Positions 42,128 to 54,125 of a stretch of 64,000 nucleotides of DNA are shown here, in pieces. Below the pieces are notes generated by a model, which worked only from the letters and a program-made list of their open reading frames with translations, made no database searches and was not told where the DNA came from. Origin of the DNA: Blattamonas nauphoetae (taxonomy: Eukaryota; Preaxostyla; Oxymonadida); assembly GCA_033064195.1 (NCBI GenBank), contig JARBJD010000194.1, positions 1 through 64,000 on the forward strand, read 5' to 3'. The translations under genes were made by a program, and so were the position numbers. How positions within the stretch are numbered: the first letter of the stretch is position 1; each line of letters starts with the position of its first letter.

Positions 42128-44189
42128 ATGTCGGTATTTGTCATTCTCTCATTCACAACTTCCTTCATCTCGCTCTCAAGGTTTTTCAATGTTCAATCTG
42201 TTCACGTAAATTCAATCGAGAGCTCAAACTGACTTACCACTTACGGACACATGATGGATTGGTATTGTTCATTTCCGCTCGTTGACATCTCTCACAGCGC
42301 CCATACGTCTGCCCACACGAGGACTGTGGGAAATCCTACAAAAATCAGTTTCACCTTCGACGCCATATCACAGTATTCAATTTTTTATTCATCTATATTT
42401 CTTAGAGGGTCCATCAAACAGGAAAAGAATTCGTCTGCCATTATCCAGACTGTGGAAGTTCCTACAAGTCGGCTGATGCACTAAAGAAACACATGAAAGT
42501 TCATGACCTTGAATATCCCTATAAATGTGATGTCTGTGGGAAAGGATATTTCAAAGTTCGCTTTTTTTCTTCTTCGAAAACTCCACTTCTCTCCACACCG
42601 CTTCACTTGTAAGCCATCACAATTAGAAAACCACAAAGCTACTCACACAGGAGGTTTTATTTGTGATTATCAAGGATGCCAGGCAAAGCCGTTCACATCA
42701 GCGTTCACACTCCTCCGTCACATTGAGACAAAGCACAAATCTCGTATCCCACAATGCGTTTCTCATTATCCTTCCAATAGAAAAAACATACCTGTGCTCA
42801 GTCCCGTTTTGTGGGGCTGTTTTTTCTCAGATGACAGATCTCCAGCAGCACAAACGAGAAGTTCATGGTCAACTCCACAAGACCAAACGTCTGTCTGCCG
42901 ACAACAGCGAGTCTGAAGAGGAACAGACACTGGCGAGAGACACATCGGATGACGATGCGTCTGATAATGGCCTCAGCATCAATCCACTCAGTGTGAAACC
43001 ACTCCACCCATGTCCGTGGCCTGGCTGTCGACACTCCTTCTCCAGTCCATCCAACCTTCGAACTCACCTGGAGTCGGTTCATCTCTGCCTCCATCCTTTC
43101 GTCTGCCTCTGTTCGTCGTGTGGTTATCAAAGCTTTAAACATAAACACACTCTTCGGAAGCATATTCAAACACAGCACACGCACACCGTCAAGAGAGCGA
43201 CTACTCCATCCACGAACAGAACAAGTGTCATTCGCTCAATCTCCATTTCATCTCCTCTCCCTCCATCCAATGCCTCAGTCCAGAACATTGTGGTCAAACC
43301 CACAACCCAACACGCAACACCCGTCGATCCACCCTCCCTCTCCAACCCGCTTCCTCACACTCTGAATCAAACCGACACCATCGACTTTACAGAAGACACT
43401 CCAGTTCCGGAAATGTCGCCAACTCCTCTCCCTCCAAACTATCCGTTCCAATCGTTCACTCCTGTCCCCTCCATCTCTCCTCCGCCAGACGTCCCAATCT
43501 ACCCAGTGTCAACAGCGTCCGCCCTGACACAAGCACTTTCTCTCCTCGCATCACAATCCACAAAAGTGATCGGAAATGAATGCCAATGTGTCGTTCGGGA
43601 GGAGAGTAAATCAATCACGAAGTCGGTGTTTCTTGTTCATGTCGACCCTCTCAATCACGCAACAGAGGAGGACAAAGATTCGACTATTCTCGAAGGACTC
43701 CCCCTGCCTCCCCCTGCCTTCAACCCGTTCACTGTTCGAATAAGTGTCGATTGCTCAACAGCAATCCTCGAGCAGAGATTGTCAAGAAGAGATTCAACAA
43801 CACCGCTCGTCAGGGTCGCCTCCATCAAAAGACATCGATCGACTCCCTTCGAGGACGAGTCTGCCGCCCTGGCAATCCCATCACCTCTTTTGTTCGACAA
43901 CCTGTCTGAACAACCCACCAACAGAGAAGAAGAGATCTTTCGAACATCCTTCCTCATCCCCATTTTGAATCGCCAGTCTGGATCGTTGGAGGATACAACG
44001 TCTCCACTCGTTGAACTCATCCTCACGCCTGTTCCAAACGCGAACAGAACAGTGTTTGGGTCTGCAACACCAAACATCGAGAGACTCCTTCTCGTCCATC
44101 CAACTATGGGTCGCCGGATAATTCCAGACAGCGATGACAGTGAAGATGCGGAGGGTCATCTCGATTCTCTCTTCAAGTCGGATGATTAG
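42128..44189 (+). CDS. TFIIIA-like C2H2 zinc-finger protein
   Basis: Exons 42128-42133 (ATGTCG), 42181-42261, 42298-42372, 42406-42555, 42614-42743 and 42781-44189; introns 47, 36, 33, 58 and 37 nt, in phase; 616 residues. Eight C2H2 fingers lie in the first 270 residues (for example CSIC, CPHEDC, CHYPDC, CDVC, CDYQGC, CSVPFC, CPWPGC and CSSC fingers, each with a His pair). Many use the Cys-x4-Cys spacing typical of TFIIIA, which binds the 5S rRNA gene and 5S RNA. A disordered acidic and Ser/Pro-rich tail of about 340 residues follows. TFIIIA identity is inference; another finger protein is possible. After the TAG the frame stays open for 27 codons. Confidence 0.7.
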
Positions 44190-44576
44190 TTTATTCGAAG
44201 CAGGGAACACTTTCAAGATGGTCGAGACAATTTTGACAGATTGCTAAGATCTTCAAAAGATGAAACGGAATGACTCAAGCGAGCAGAAACAAACAGACAG
44301 CATCGACCGACTTCATTCATTGTTTCCAATCCTTTTCTTGTGCAGTGATTCTGAAAACATCTTTTTTTCTCTGTTTTCGATTTTCTGAATCTCATCCAAG
44401 AGATCAGTGGCTGCTCCTGCGGCCTTTACCCCAGGAAAAGAAAACAATGAATAAATGCATATCTAGTCAAGAGTACGTGAGATTGGATGAATGAAGAGCA
44501 ATGATGTGAGAATCAATAGGACTTTGAACAACCAAATGAACATAGAAGAAAAAACACCGACCAACATAAGACAATA
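44190..44576. other. Convergent 3' region
   Basis: About 390 bp between the ends of the zinc-finger and AMPK beta genes. No separate gene. The first 80 bp continue the zinc-finger frame beyond its TAG. Confidence 0.5.
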
Positions 44577-46071
44577 TTACTTTGGTGGAGGTGTATGCAA
44601 AAGTTCATGGAGCTGAGAGGTTGTTGATTGTTCCTGGATTTGGGCAGCGTATCGTTGGAGGATATCAGATTGTATCGAACTAAGAAGACTATCCATCAGA
44701 GTTTTAGAACGCTCTGCATGGTCTGTCGAGCCTGGCGACATGTAAAGAAGAACTGTAAACATTTTTGTTTTGAAGCGAATTGTGTTGGCTGAAGCATGCG
44801 ATGGACATCTAGTATGTGGATCTTGATGCAAACTTATGTAGTGGTTAAGTGTAGTGTGATCCGCAAGTGGGAGGATATCAGCATTGGTGGTATCAGCGAT
44901 TGGTGAAGAAGTCGTGTTGTTGTGGAGGAGGAAATTTTCAAGTGGCTTAGGAATCGTGACCGGCATTGCTGCTTCATCAAATATAATGGGAGGGGGAACG
45001 TTTTGTGAATAATCTTGCGTGAATAGTTGGCGGAAGAGTGCCTGTGTTTTCTGTTGGTCCTGTCGAGTGTTTAGTGGCTTTTGTCGAGTGTGTTTTTGTA
45101 AGGCAGATGAATCTTCATGATTATGAGAGGATTTTTGGATAGGTTGGTCTGTTTCTTTCTTTATTTCTGGTGCAGGTTCTAGAGGAGGTTGTGGATCATT
45201 TAGACTGATTGTAAGCACATTTAAAAGCTTTCCTTGATAGTCACGTCCAACTTCGAAAAGTGGATCGTGTCTCCATTCATTGTCAACGATATATTTGAAG
45301 AAATAATGACCTGGGCGTATCTTCACCTTAACCGTCCAGCTTTTGACCCAATTAACTGTAACACCCTGATTTTGCGATCTATCAACTTCAATTGCTTTGA
45401 TTTGTGCTTCAGAATACTGCCCATTCTCGAGTTCGAATGGTGTTGGACCATCAAGATCCGTCGAAGAACGATGAGCTGAGAGAGGGATTTTATTTTTCCA
45501 TTGACTGAACGAACCAGAGACAAAGACTGATGAAATAGCACCATAGTTCCAGGTGAAGGTGAGCTGGATTAGATCATCAACAGGCGGTTGCGGTTTCGCC
45601 GCAGCAGGAGGTTCGCCAGGGAGAGATGACTGAAATGATGCAGGAGAAGGTTGCGAATGATGCTGATTGGTTGTTGAGTTTGTTTGTGGTGTTTGGCGAG
45701 GAGGAGGGTGTGATTCTTTCGTTCCTTGTTCTGAGGTGGATGTCCGTGGAGAATCTGTGGAGTGATTGGACTGTTCATCTTCTAATCTGCGGGATTGTTG
45801 TGATAACCGTTGAGATTCGCGTGCCATCTGCAGATCTTCGTTTGATTTTGAGAGTGTCTGTGAAATTGGCGACGGACGCGTATACGCTGATGATTCATCA
45901 AAGAAAAGTGAAAAGATACAGGAAATTGCATAAAAAGAAGAGACCACGAACAAATCCCAAGAAAGAATACGAAAATTAATAGTTGAGAATGTTCATACAA
46001 GAACCAGTTCCATAAGGTTGATGCGATGGTGACGACGGTTGCTGTGTCACCTTGCTTGGATTTGGTCCCAT
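44577..46071 (-). CDS. AMPK/SNF1 beta subunit
   Basis: Scaffold and glycogen-binding subunit of the AMP-activated kinase. Exons 45999-46071 and 44577-45886 with a 112-nt intron in phase; 460 residues. It begins MGPNPSK, an N-myristoylation-type signal as in animal AMPK beta. A Ser/Gln-rich region follows. The CBM48 glycogen-binding domain occupies residues about 140-230 (FTWNYGAISSVFVSGSFSQW, GHYFFKYIVDNEWRHDP). The C-terminal ASC domain that binds alpha and gamma subunits ends the protein (LFTQDYSQNVPPPI, LNHYISLHQD, RFKTKMFTVLLY). An insertion of about 40 residues in the CBM is unusual. Confidence 0.85.
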
Positions 46072-46271
46072 TGGAATTGGGAGCAATCCTGAGCTTGACA
46101 ACTCTTCAGAATGACGATCGACCCTTCATGACAAAAAATGCGTCAAGGATCGCCGGTGTATTCTTGAGTTGAAAGCTGTCGACCATTTCGAGATTATGAA
46201 CGCTCTTTAGTCAGTTCAGTCAAAAAATGAAAGAAGTCAAAGATGATGGTTCTTCGGAGAAACCAGAAAAG

Positions 46272-47669
46272 TCAATGCTTCATTCTCTTTTCTCCCTCAT
46301 TTTCTCTTGCTTTCATCAACCGAAGTTCTTCATTATATTCGTATGCTTCGAGATCTCGCTGATTTTCTGTTAGCTCAGTCGTTCGTCGGCGCCAATCAAG
46401 GTCATCCCGATACGATGGGTCCTTTTGCCGTTTTTTGACGTCATTGTGATGATATGGGAGAGTGAGATTGGGTACTTCGGACGGAGCACATGGGAGAGGA
46501 TCAGTCCAGAAATAGCTGTGGAAGAGGGGAAAAAGAGTTTGAATGAGATATGGTCAAGAATGAGGTTGGAGATGGTTTTAAAAATCAAACTCATGGTTAA
46601 GTGCATCATGTGCAGTGATTCTCTTGGCAGGATTCAGAGTTAGAAGCCTTTCCAGGAGGTTGAGTGCAGTTGTTGATGCGGTTTTGAACAATGTTGGGAG
46701 GACACGAGGAAGCTGACCTTTGGGCCGATAAGAAATGATTTGTGGAGTTGGTGTTTGGGCTCCCTCACCTTCCTTTTTCGTGTCAGGATAGTTTTGAACT
46801 GGAACACCCTTCCAATAAGGTAATGCCTGAATTTCAGGGTAATCATTCAAATCTGGAGTTCCACATGTTTTCCAAATGCGCTCGATTTGTTGTTGCTCAG
46901 TGCTGCCATGAATGAATGGTTTTCCTGCATTCAGAAATTCAGCGAAGACGCAACCAACACTCCACATATCGGCCGGATATTCATAATTCTGAGATCCAAG
47001 AAGAATTTCAGGTGCCCGATACCTAACATGTGTTATCCAATCACAAAATACAAACCATAACGTCACCATATCCTTGGTGATATAGTTTTCTCTTCTCTTG
47101 TCCATTTCACGGGCCAATCCTGAATGTATAGAGATAAAAACGAGAGGGTACCAAAATCTGCCAATTTTAAAATCCCATCTTCCCCGATGAGGAGATTACC
47201 ACCTTTGATATCTCTGTGAATGATCTGGTTTTTGTGGCAGAAGAAAACTGCATTAAGGAGCTGCTTCATATAACATTTTACAACTGGTTCGCTCAGTTTG
47301 ACACCAGATTCAAATATTCCCCAGAGATCATGTTCCAGATACTCAAAAACAAAGTAAAGTTGTTCTGAGATAGAATGAAAAACGATAAGTCATCAAACTT
47401 TCTTCAGTGATAATTCGAAGTAATTTCACGATGTTTGGATGATTGCATCGAAACAATAATTTGATTTCTCGAACAGTGGTGATAGGAAACTAGGGAGATA
47501 TATGAAGAAAGATTCTTACTCCGTCCTTTTCCTTTTCTGGATTAATTTTGATTTGTTTTAAGGCGACATGACGCTTTGTATTACCGTCAAAGGCCCGATA
47601 GACGATACCATATGTTCCTTGTCCAATCATTTGACGATTGATGTAATCCTTTAGATGAGCAGATGATGC
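46272..47669 (-). CDS. CDK9/CDK12-type transcription kinase
   Basis: Cyclin-dependent kinase of the group that phosphorylates the RNA polymerase II tail. Exons 47520-47669, 47399-47489, 47152-47364, 47056-47119, 46591-47022 and 46272-46515; introns 30, 34, 32, 33 and 75 nt, in phase; at least 397 residues. It has IGQGTYGIVYRA, ALKQIK, the cyclin-binding helix PITTVRE, HRDIKGGN, DFG with LAREM, and TLWYRAPEILLG. The last exon adds HDYFWTDPLPC, as found after the fold in CDK9-like kinases. The first coding exon upstream (ATG near 47790, MGQHFDQFF) could not be joined in phase, so the start is open. Confidence 0.85.
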
Positions 47670-47955
47670 CTGTTTGAAGGGAGAAATGATGAAAGAAGAA
47701 CGAAAGGTCGGACATTATCATCAAAATGGGGATTTTTTCTCCTTGTGATCATTAACGTAACTCGGTGAAAAATTGATCGAAGTGTTGTCCCATGAGGTTG
47801 GTGTTTGATTCGATCAAAGAAAAATGTGTCTCCAATGGACTAATCCTCGTGCAAACAGATGTATTTTATCATGGAATCCGATCTGTATATTTGAGTTGGA
47901 GTGAAATCTCTTCACAAGCGAGAAAAAAACAACTGTTGAATTGGACCATAATAAT

Positions 47956-49776
47956 ATGCCACCAAAAGCCACAGGAAAAAAGGGAAAACCAAAAGCAAAA
48001 GCACAACCGGAAATTCCAGTTGATCCTTACTTGAAATCCCTTCAAGAAAAAACAATTGAACAGCTCAAAGAGGAGGAAAAGCAATGGAAGATAAAAGCAC
48101 AGAAGGAAATGCAAATGCGAAGTCTTGCTCTCTGTGATAGAGTTTGTTTCAGACGAATTTCAATAGGTTACCTTATTTTCCAACAATTTGTCAATACTAG
48201 GACCAAAGCAAGCGAATGTGTGATGCTGTGAATCAGGAACTTGAGAACATCAAAATCCAACATGTTCAAGCGGAACACAAAATTGAGGAGGACAAAGCCA
48301 ACCATGAACTTCGGATGAGGGTTTGAAACAGCCTTTTCTCCCAAATATCCTTCAGCAATTGGAAATGGAAGTGAAAACTCAAACAGATTACCAAGAAGAT
48401 CAGTTAGAAAAGGTCGACAAGGAGCAAGAGAATGAGATTGAGGAAAAACAAGAACTTCATGAAGCACGGTGCGATCATTTTCTGTTTCATCGATTTCTTC
48501 TCCAGTGTGGAGCAAATCAAAAAAGCGAAAGCCTTTGTCGAGGAAATGAAGAAACAAAGTGTTGAAAACCAAGAACGAGCTCTACAATCCCTTGCTGTGA
48601 ACATCGAACTGATGAAACAACGAAACCAGGAGTTTTTGGATGAATTGGCAGTTTGTTCATTCTTTTGTCCTAATCAGAACTAGGAGAAATTGGAAGCACG
48701 TGTCACATTTTACACAAACCTTTGGACACTTCGCCGTCGTGTGGAGGTTTCTCATGCCATTTTTCATGATTTCCCAGCTCAAAGAAATTGAAGAACGTAA
48801 AAACCGACACATCTTCATTCTCAATGATCAACATAGAGCTGCATTTAATAAGACAAAGCAATATTATAACGAAGTTACACAGAATAACTTAAAAATCATT
48901 CGTTCGCTGAAGGTATCATCATCTCATCATCATCATGATTCTCTCTGTACCCGATCTCATTCGCCGACTTCCACTCTTTTTTCTATTGAATTTTTATCAT
49001 TCAGAAAGAAATCGAAGATGTTGCCAAACGAAACGAAGCAATCGTTCACGACCAAGCTCGAATGGCTCACTCGATTGAAACTATCCATTCAGAACGAAAA
49101 CCCATTGAAGAGACTCTCTATCAACTTCGAGAAGATATTGCACAATATGAAAAGGTCTCCTTTCTTTCGTCAGCCGTGACACCGTGATCTTTAGGACATG
49201 TCCATGCTCCATTCAACCCGTGTTCATATCACACAAATGAGGACACAATTGCGCCAACTTCAACATGATCATGAAGAACTACAACTGAAATATGCAGGTG
49301 TCCTGAAAGAAAAAGCTGATCTGGAAGGACGATATGAAGATCATCTTGAGATCCTTCGTCAACGTGGCCTTCTCCCGGTCTCTGTTCTCAAACAGAGGAC
49401 GGAACAAGAATTTAAAGAAATCACAAGAACGGTCTCTTTCTTGAGCTTTTTTTATTCTGTGACAGGATGCTGATATTCAAGAAATTGTGCACCAAGAACA
49501 ACTTGATCCAGGCACAGTCGATGAGTTGACAGCCATTCTTGACGAGTTAATTGAAACAAAGAACAAGACGATCGAGGAACTCAAATACGAAGTCATTCGA
49601 ATCACAAAGGCTCAGAATGATGCAATCAATGTTCTCGAAGCAAAACTGATTGAGATGGGAATTCCTGAATCTGTATGGTCCATTTTTTCATGTACTTCTT
49701 GCAGGAGTTGGGCTATCGTCCGATCATCACCCAAACTGTCAGCACACCAGCTGGTCTCGTCTCGGCATTGATTTGA
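47956..49776 (+). CDS. GAS8: GAS8/DRC4, nexin-dynein regulatory complex subunit
   Basis: Axonemal protein of the nexin-dynein regulatory complex, needed for flagellar beating. Ten exons: 47956-48141, 48201-48320, 48356-48468, 48506-48650, 48684-48746, 48778-48912, 49005-49154, 49195-49431, 49466-49672 and 49705-49776; nine introns of 31-92 nt, all in phase; 475 residues (human about 478). Landmarks are MPPKATGKKGKPKAK at the start, KQYYNEVTQNNLKIIRSLK in the middle, ELIETKNKTIEELKYEV, and an end reading PAGLVSALI that matches the family's PAGLV tail. Coiled coil throughout. Confidence 0.9.
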
Positions 49777-49982
49777 TTCGTTCAACCTCGCTTTTTCAAT
49801 CATATTTTTCATCTCAAAGAGTATTCATTTCAGACAATATCTTGTTTTCAGCTCATTTCTTGTATTTCATGAGTAAGAGATTGAAGGGGTTTCCTTTGAG
49901 AAGAATTGATTGATAAAATCGAACAATGAGCGATTGGGTTTTGGTTGACATGGTATTTTGAAGACATAGCTGCCTAATCAAG

Positions 49983-51507
49983 ATGAGTTCAATCAGTGGG
50001 TTGATCACCAAAATGGAGAAAGTCCTGAACAGAGTTGCCCCTCTCCGCTCACAATGGGAGAAAAAAGTTGTTAGTGCTACATTGAATGATCGTGATGTTG
50101 TGGACTCTGCCCTTCTTAATGAAATTGCCTCAGGGACTCGTTCAAACGCTGGATACGCTGATGTTATGGAAACTCTCTGGACAAGGATGGACCAAAAACC
50201 AAAAGATTGGAAGATTGTCTACAAGGTTTTTTTCTTTCATCCGACATTCTCTGATTTTTGTCATCTGTCTGATGAATAGTGTCTGAACCTCTTGGAAGCG
50301 TTAATTCGGTCGGGATCATCAAGATGTGTTGACGAAATTAAAGGAAATACATTTCGTTTGCACAATCTGACACACTTCCAGTACATTAACTCAAAGCAAG
50401 TCGATTGCGGAGTGAATGGTATTTCTTTCTGTCAAACTCATTCAACTCTCCTATTCATACGAATCATTTTTATTTATCATAGTCCGTGAAAAAGCAAAAG
50501 CATTAATTGATGTACTTAAAGATGATGAACAGATTCGTGAGATGCGCCAAGATGCTCAAAGACTCGCTTCTCGAATGGCAGGAGTTGGTAGTAATCAGGC
50601 CGGAGATCACAGATATGATTCATATCAGCCACGAGGAAGAGGGGGATTTGACGATGAATATGGAATGCAAGAAAGGGAGAAACAACGGAGAGAAAGAGAA
50701 GATCGCGAGCGAAGAGAAAGAGAGGCGGCAGAACGAAGGGTTGCTGAAGAACGAAGAAGGGAGGAAGAAAGAAGACGTGAAGCAGAGAGAGAACGCGAGC
50801 AAGAAGAACAACGACGCAAACAAGCTGAGATCCAACGACAACAAGAAGAACAGCGCCGTCTTCAAATGCAACAACAGCAAATGCAACAACAACAATTTCA
50901 GCAACAACAATTTCAACAACAGCAACAACAACAAAGTCAGCCCGATCCATTCTTTTCTTTCCAACAGACTCCGCAACAACCTTCGAACACTTCATTTTTC
51001 CCACAAAACTCACAACAACAGACTTTCCAACAACCTCAGCAGCAACCTCAATCGTCACCGTTTCCTAGTAACGATATTTTTACCCAGCAACAGCCAGCTG
51101 TTCAACCACAGCAACAACCACAAACATTCTTCCAACAACCTCAACCTCAATCATTTCCACAGCAAACTCAGCCAGCAAACCAATCACCATTTTTCACACA
51201 AAATACTCCCCAAACCCAGCCTGCACAACCCATTCAACAAGCACCTCCTCAAAATGTAGCCGTGAACCCTGTCTTCGCTGCTTTCATGGAGTCGTCGACC
51301 CCACAACAAACACCAGCACAATCTCAACCAAAACAGACAGATGGCTTCAATTCAAACATTATTGACCTCGATAATATTGGTGATAAGAAAACAGGACAAA
51401 AACAACAAAGGGGTGCGTTTATCTCTGTAAATACTCAATCATCGATGAATCAGCCCTATCAGCAACAATACCAGCAACCACAGCAACAACAACAATTTCG
51501 TTGGTGA
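49983..51507 (+). CDS. Epsin (ENTH domain) endocytic adaptor
   Basis: Clathrin adaptor that binds PIP2 and bends membrane. Exons 49983-50225, 50280-50418 and 50483-51507; introns 54 and 64 nt, in phase; 468 residues. The ENTH domain spans residues 15-150 (KKVVSATLNDRDVVDSALL, WKIVYKCLNLLEALIRSGS, YINSKQVDCGVNVREKAK). A run of Arg/Glu-rich helix and a long Gln/Pro-rich tail follow. The tail holds DPFFSF (AP2 DPF-type motif), NPVF and IIDLDNI (clathrin-box-like). ENTH plus these motifs fits an epsin. The polyQ tail is long for the family. Confidence 0.85.
50680..51500 (+). repeat. Low-complexity CAA/CAG tract in the epsin gene
   Basis: Dense runs of CAA and CAG codons encode the Gln-rich tail, preceded by GAA/AGA runs encoding Glu and Arg. 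Prone to slippage, and it produces long spurious frames on the other strand. Confidence 0.7.
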
Positions 51508-51705
51508 TTTTGTTCATTTCAGGCAAATAGACAGTTTTCCTCTCATCTCTCGTTATTGTATTGATTTCTGACACCTTTTCATTTTTATCTGCAAACCAAC
51601 ACCACCATTACTACCATCTGTCATAAAGATCGGTGGTCAGCATTGCCCTATTCTCAAAAAGAACGAACAGAATCTCGAACAAAAGGAAGAAGGTGAAGTG
51701 AAGTG

Positions 51706-54090
51706 TCACATTTCGTCTCCAGGCTCTTCGAGTTCGATAACATCAGTCAAGCTGATTGTTTTGTAATTTACAAGATACATCGGGTTCTCTGGATCGATCT
51801 TACGAGCTGTTTCAAAGTCTTTGGCTGCCTCGTCGATCATCATCAGAGACTTGTAGACGAACGCCCTCCTGAAATATGCCTTTGCATTTTCCGGTTGGAG
51901 GATGATGACTTGGTTGAAATCGCGAAGTGATTCTAAGGGTGGCAGAGAGAGACATAAGAAAAAAGCGATGACGAGAGAAAGCGATGAACACACCATCGTA
52001 TCGCCCCAGCATTTGAAGTGCCTTGGCTCTCTCGTGGATGTACGGAGCATATATCCCTTGCTCCTCAATCGCCTTTGTGAAATAATCGACTGCTTCCTCG
52101 TTCTGTTCCAGACAGGCGTGGCAGAGTCCTGCGTGATACAAACAATCGACATGCGAAGGCGGCGATAGAGTCTCCGCTGCTTTTGTCAAATCCTCCAAAG
52201 CGTGGTGATACCTCCGTCCAAAATAATACGACAGACCACGTCTGTACAGAACACTGAATGGGAAGATGGTGGGAGAAGAGGGTTGGGAGATGAAGAAGAC
52301 ATACGTTGGATTCTCAGGCATCTTCTCGTGAGCATCCGTGAAGTCCTTGACAGCCTTTTTGTACTTTTCCAGTTCATGGTAGCACACACCCCGATTGAAG
52401 TAGTATTCGCCAGCTGGGTTTTTCTGAATGGCTTCAGTCAGATCAGCAATTGACTTTTCAAAATACTGCAAATGCTTCCAAGCAAGCGATCGGATGTTGA
52501 GGAGGTCGGGGTCGACACCATCGTCGTCCTCTCCTTCCACTGGGACCTTCACACCATTCTCCTCGTTCTCCTTCTTCTTCTTCTCCAAGTCAATTGCCCA
52601 CTGCTGTTTTGACAGTTCGATTGCACGGTCAAGGTCGGAGAGAGCGTCGTCGGCTCGGTTGAGTTCGAGAAGCTCCTGACCCCGCTTCAGATAATCCTCG
52701 ATTGTCTCTGGCCCAACTTCAATGGCTCGAGAGTAGGCTTCGTATGAGCCAGAGTGATTTCCTGTGTCGGAAAGAATCATTCCTCGACAGGCGAATAGCC
52801 GGCGGTCGTTGGAATCAAGCATGAGTGCCCTGTCGATTGAATCGAGGGCAGCCGAGAGTTGATGAAGTGCGTGGAGGACGACAGCGTGATGATAAAAAGC
52901 AGGAATAAAAGTATTGTCTTTTTCAATTGCTTCAGTGAATTCTATTGATGCTTTTGTGAGTTCTGAGAGTCATATGACAAGAAAAAAATGAACCGTTCAT
53001 TTCTTCATATGCAAGACCTCTAGCATGATAATAAGCTGCAATAGTGGGACAGAGTTCGATTGCACGGTTGATATCTTCCAAAGCGCCCTCAAACTCGCCA
53101 CAATCACGCCGTGCATTTGATCGATTGTAATAGTAGTTCGAATTGGTGTCATCCAAATCGATTGCGTCTGAGAAATCCTTTTCAGCAGTTTGATAATGTC
53201 CTAGAGAATAGTGAGCCATTCCACGATTGTTGAAATGAAAAGGATTCTTTACATCGAGGAGGATTGCTTTGTTGTAGAAATTCAGAGCTGTGTGATAATC
53301 TCCCTTCTCAAAAAAGCACAATCCAAGGTTATTAAAGCCTGCAGAATTACTGGAAGAGAATAATTTCAAAATGCATGCAAACTTCGGTCCAGCTTCAGTT
53401 GCTGATCGATAATCATCAATCGCCTTTTCCAGCTGTCCCATTTTTCGATAACACGATCCTCTGTTGAAAAGTGCTCTGTATGAACGTGGATTGATTTGAA
53501 GTGCGGAGGAGTAGTCACGAAGAGCGAGCTCAGTCTCACCCTTATCAAAATACGCGAGGCCACGATTGAAATAATAGGTTTCAGTGTTTGGATCTAAGTT
53601 TATTGCTTCAGTGAGATCCTTAATACAGTCATCAACCCTTCCAAGCTTCCTGAAGCAGATTCCCCGATTTCCTACGATGTATTGAAGAAAAAAGATCATC
53701 ATGCCATGGTAATTAGGATCGTTTGGCTCCAAATTCAATGCCATCGAAAAGTCAAATAGAGCTCTACATATTCAATGATTGAGGAAGGTGACATTCGATG
53801 TATTGACATAAGAAATTGAAGACCTTTGAAGTTGGTTCTGTTTCACAAAACATTGACCTCTCAGATGAAAGCATTTCGCCCAAGATGACTGACGTGCGAT
53901 TGCATTTGAGAAGAAATGAATAGCTTCATCGAGACGTCCTTCTTTCATATGTTCAACAGCTGACAAAATCAAAATGAGGATGATTGCGTGATTGAGCAAG
54001 ACCTTGTGAATATTCTTTCTTAGCCTGCCAATGATCTTTTTTGTCTTGTTTCTCTCGTTCCCTTTCTCGGTTTCCCCATGCGAAAGACAT
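51706..54090 (-). CDS. Tetratricopeptide-repeat protein (686 aa)
   Basis: Eight exons: 54003-54090, 53824-53959, 53705-53763, 53383-53671, 52994-53349, 52305-52962, 51994-52241 and 51706-51932; introns of 31-63 nt, phase-consistent. About 15 TPR units cover nearly the whole protein (for example FNRGSCYRKMGQLEKAIDDY and FNNLGLCFFEKGDYHTAL). A charged helix with DLEKKKKENEENG lies two thirds along. TPR arrays mediate protein binding; the partner is unknown. The N-terminal MSFAWGNREREREK is very charged. One 33-nt intron (53672-53704) has a GC donor and could also be read through. The start may lie at 54141, which would overlap the divergent neighbour. Confidence 0.75.
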
Positions 54091-54125
54091 CGAGGACGTG
54101 CCTCCAACGGTCTGTGAAAAACTTA

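Noticed and set aside
20223-44272. Non-standard genetic code (TAA/TAG as Gln)
   Set aside because: eL19, eS8 and CDK1 all end at TAA exactly where the families end, so these codons work as stops. The in-frame cases can be explained by short introns or chance.
50516-51058. Minus-strand Leu/Val-rich open frames opposite the epsin tail
   Set aside because: Produced by the CAA/CAG repeat read on the other strand.
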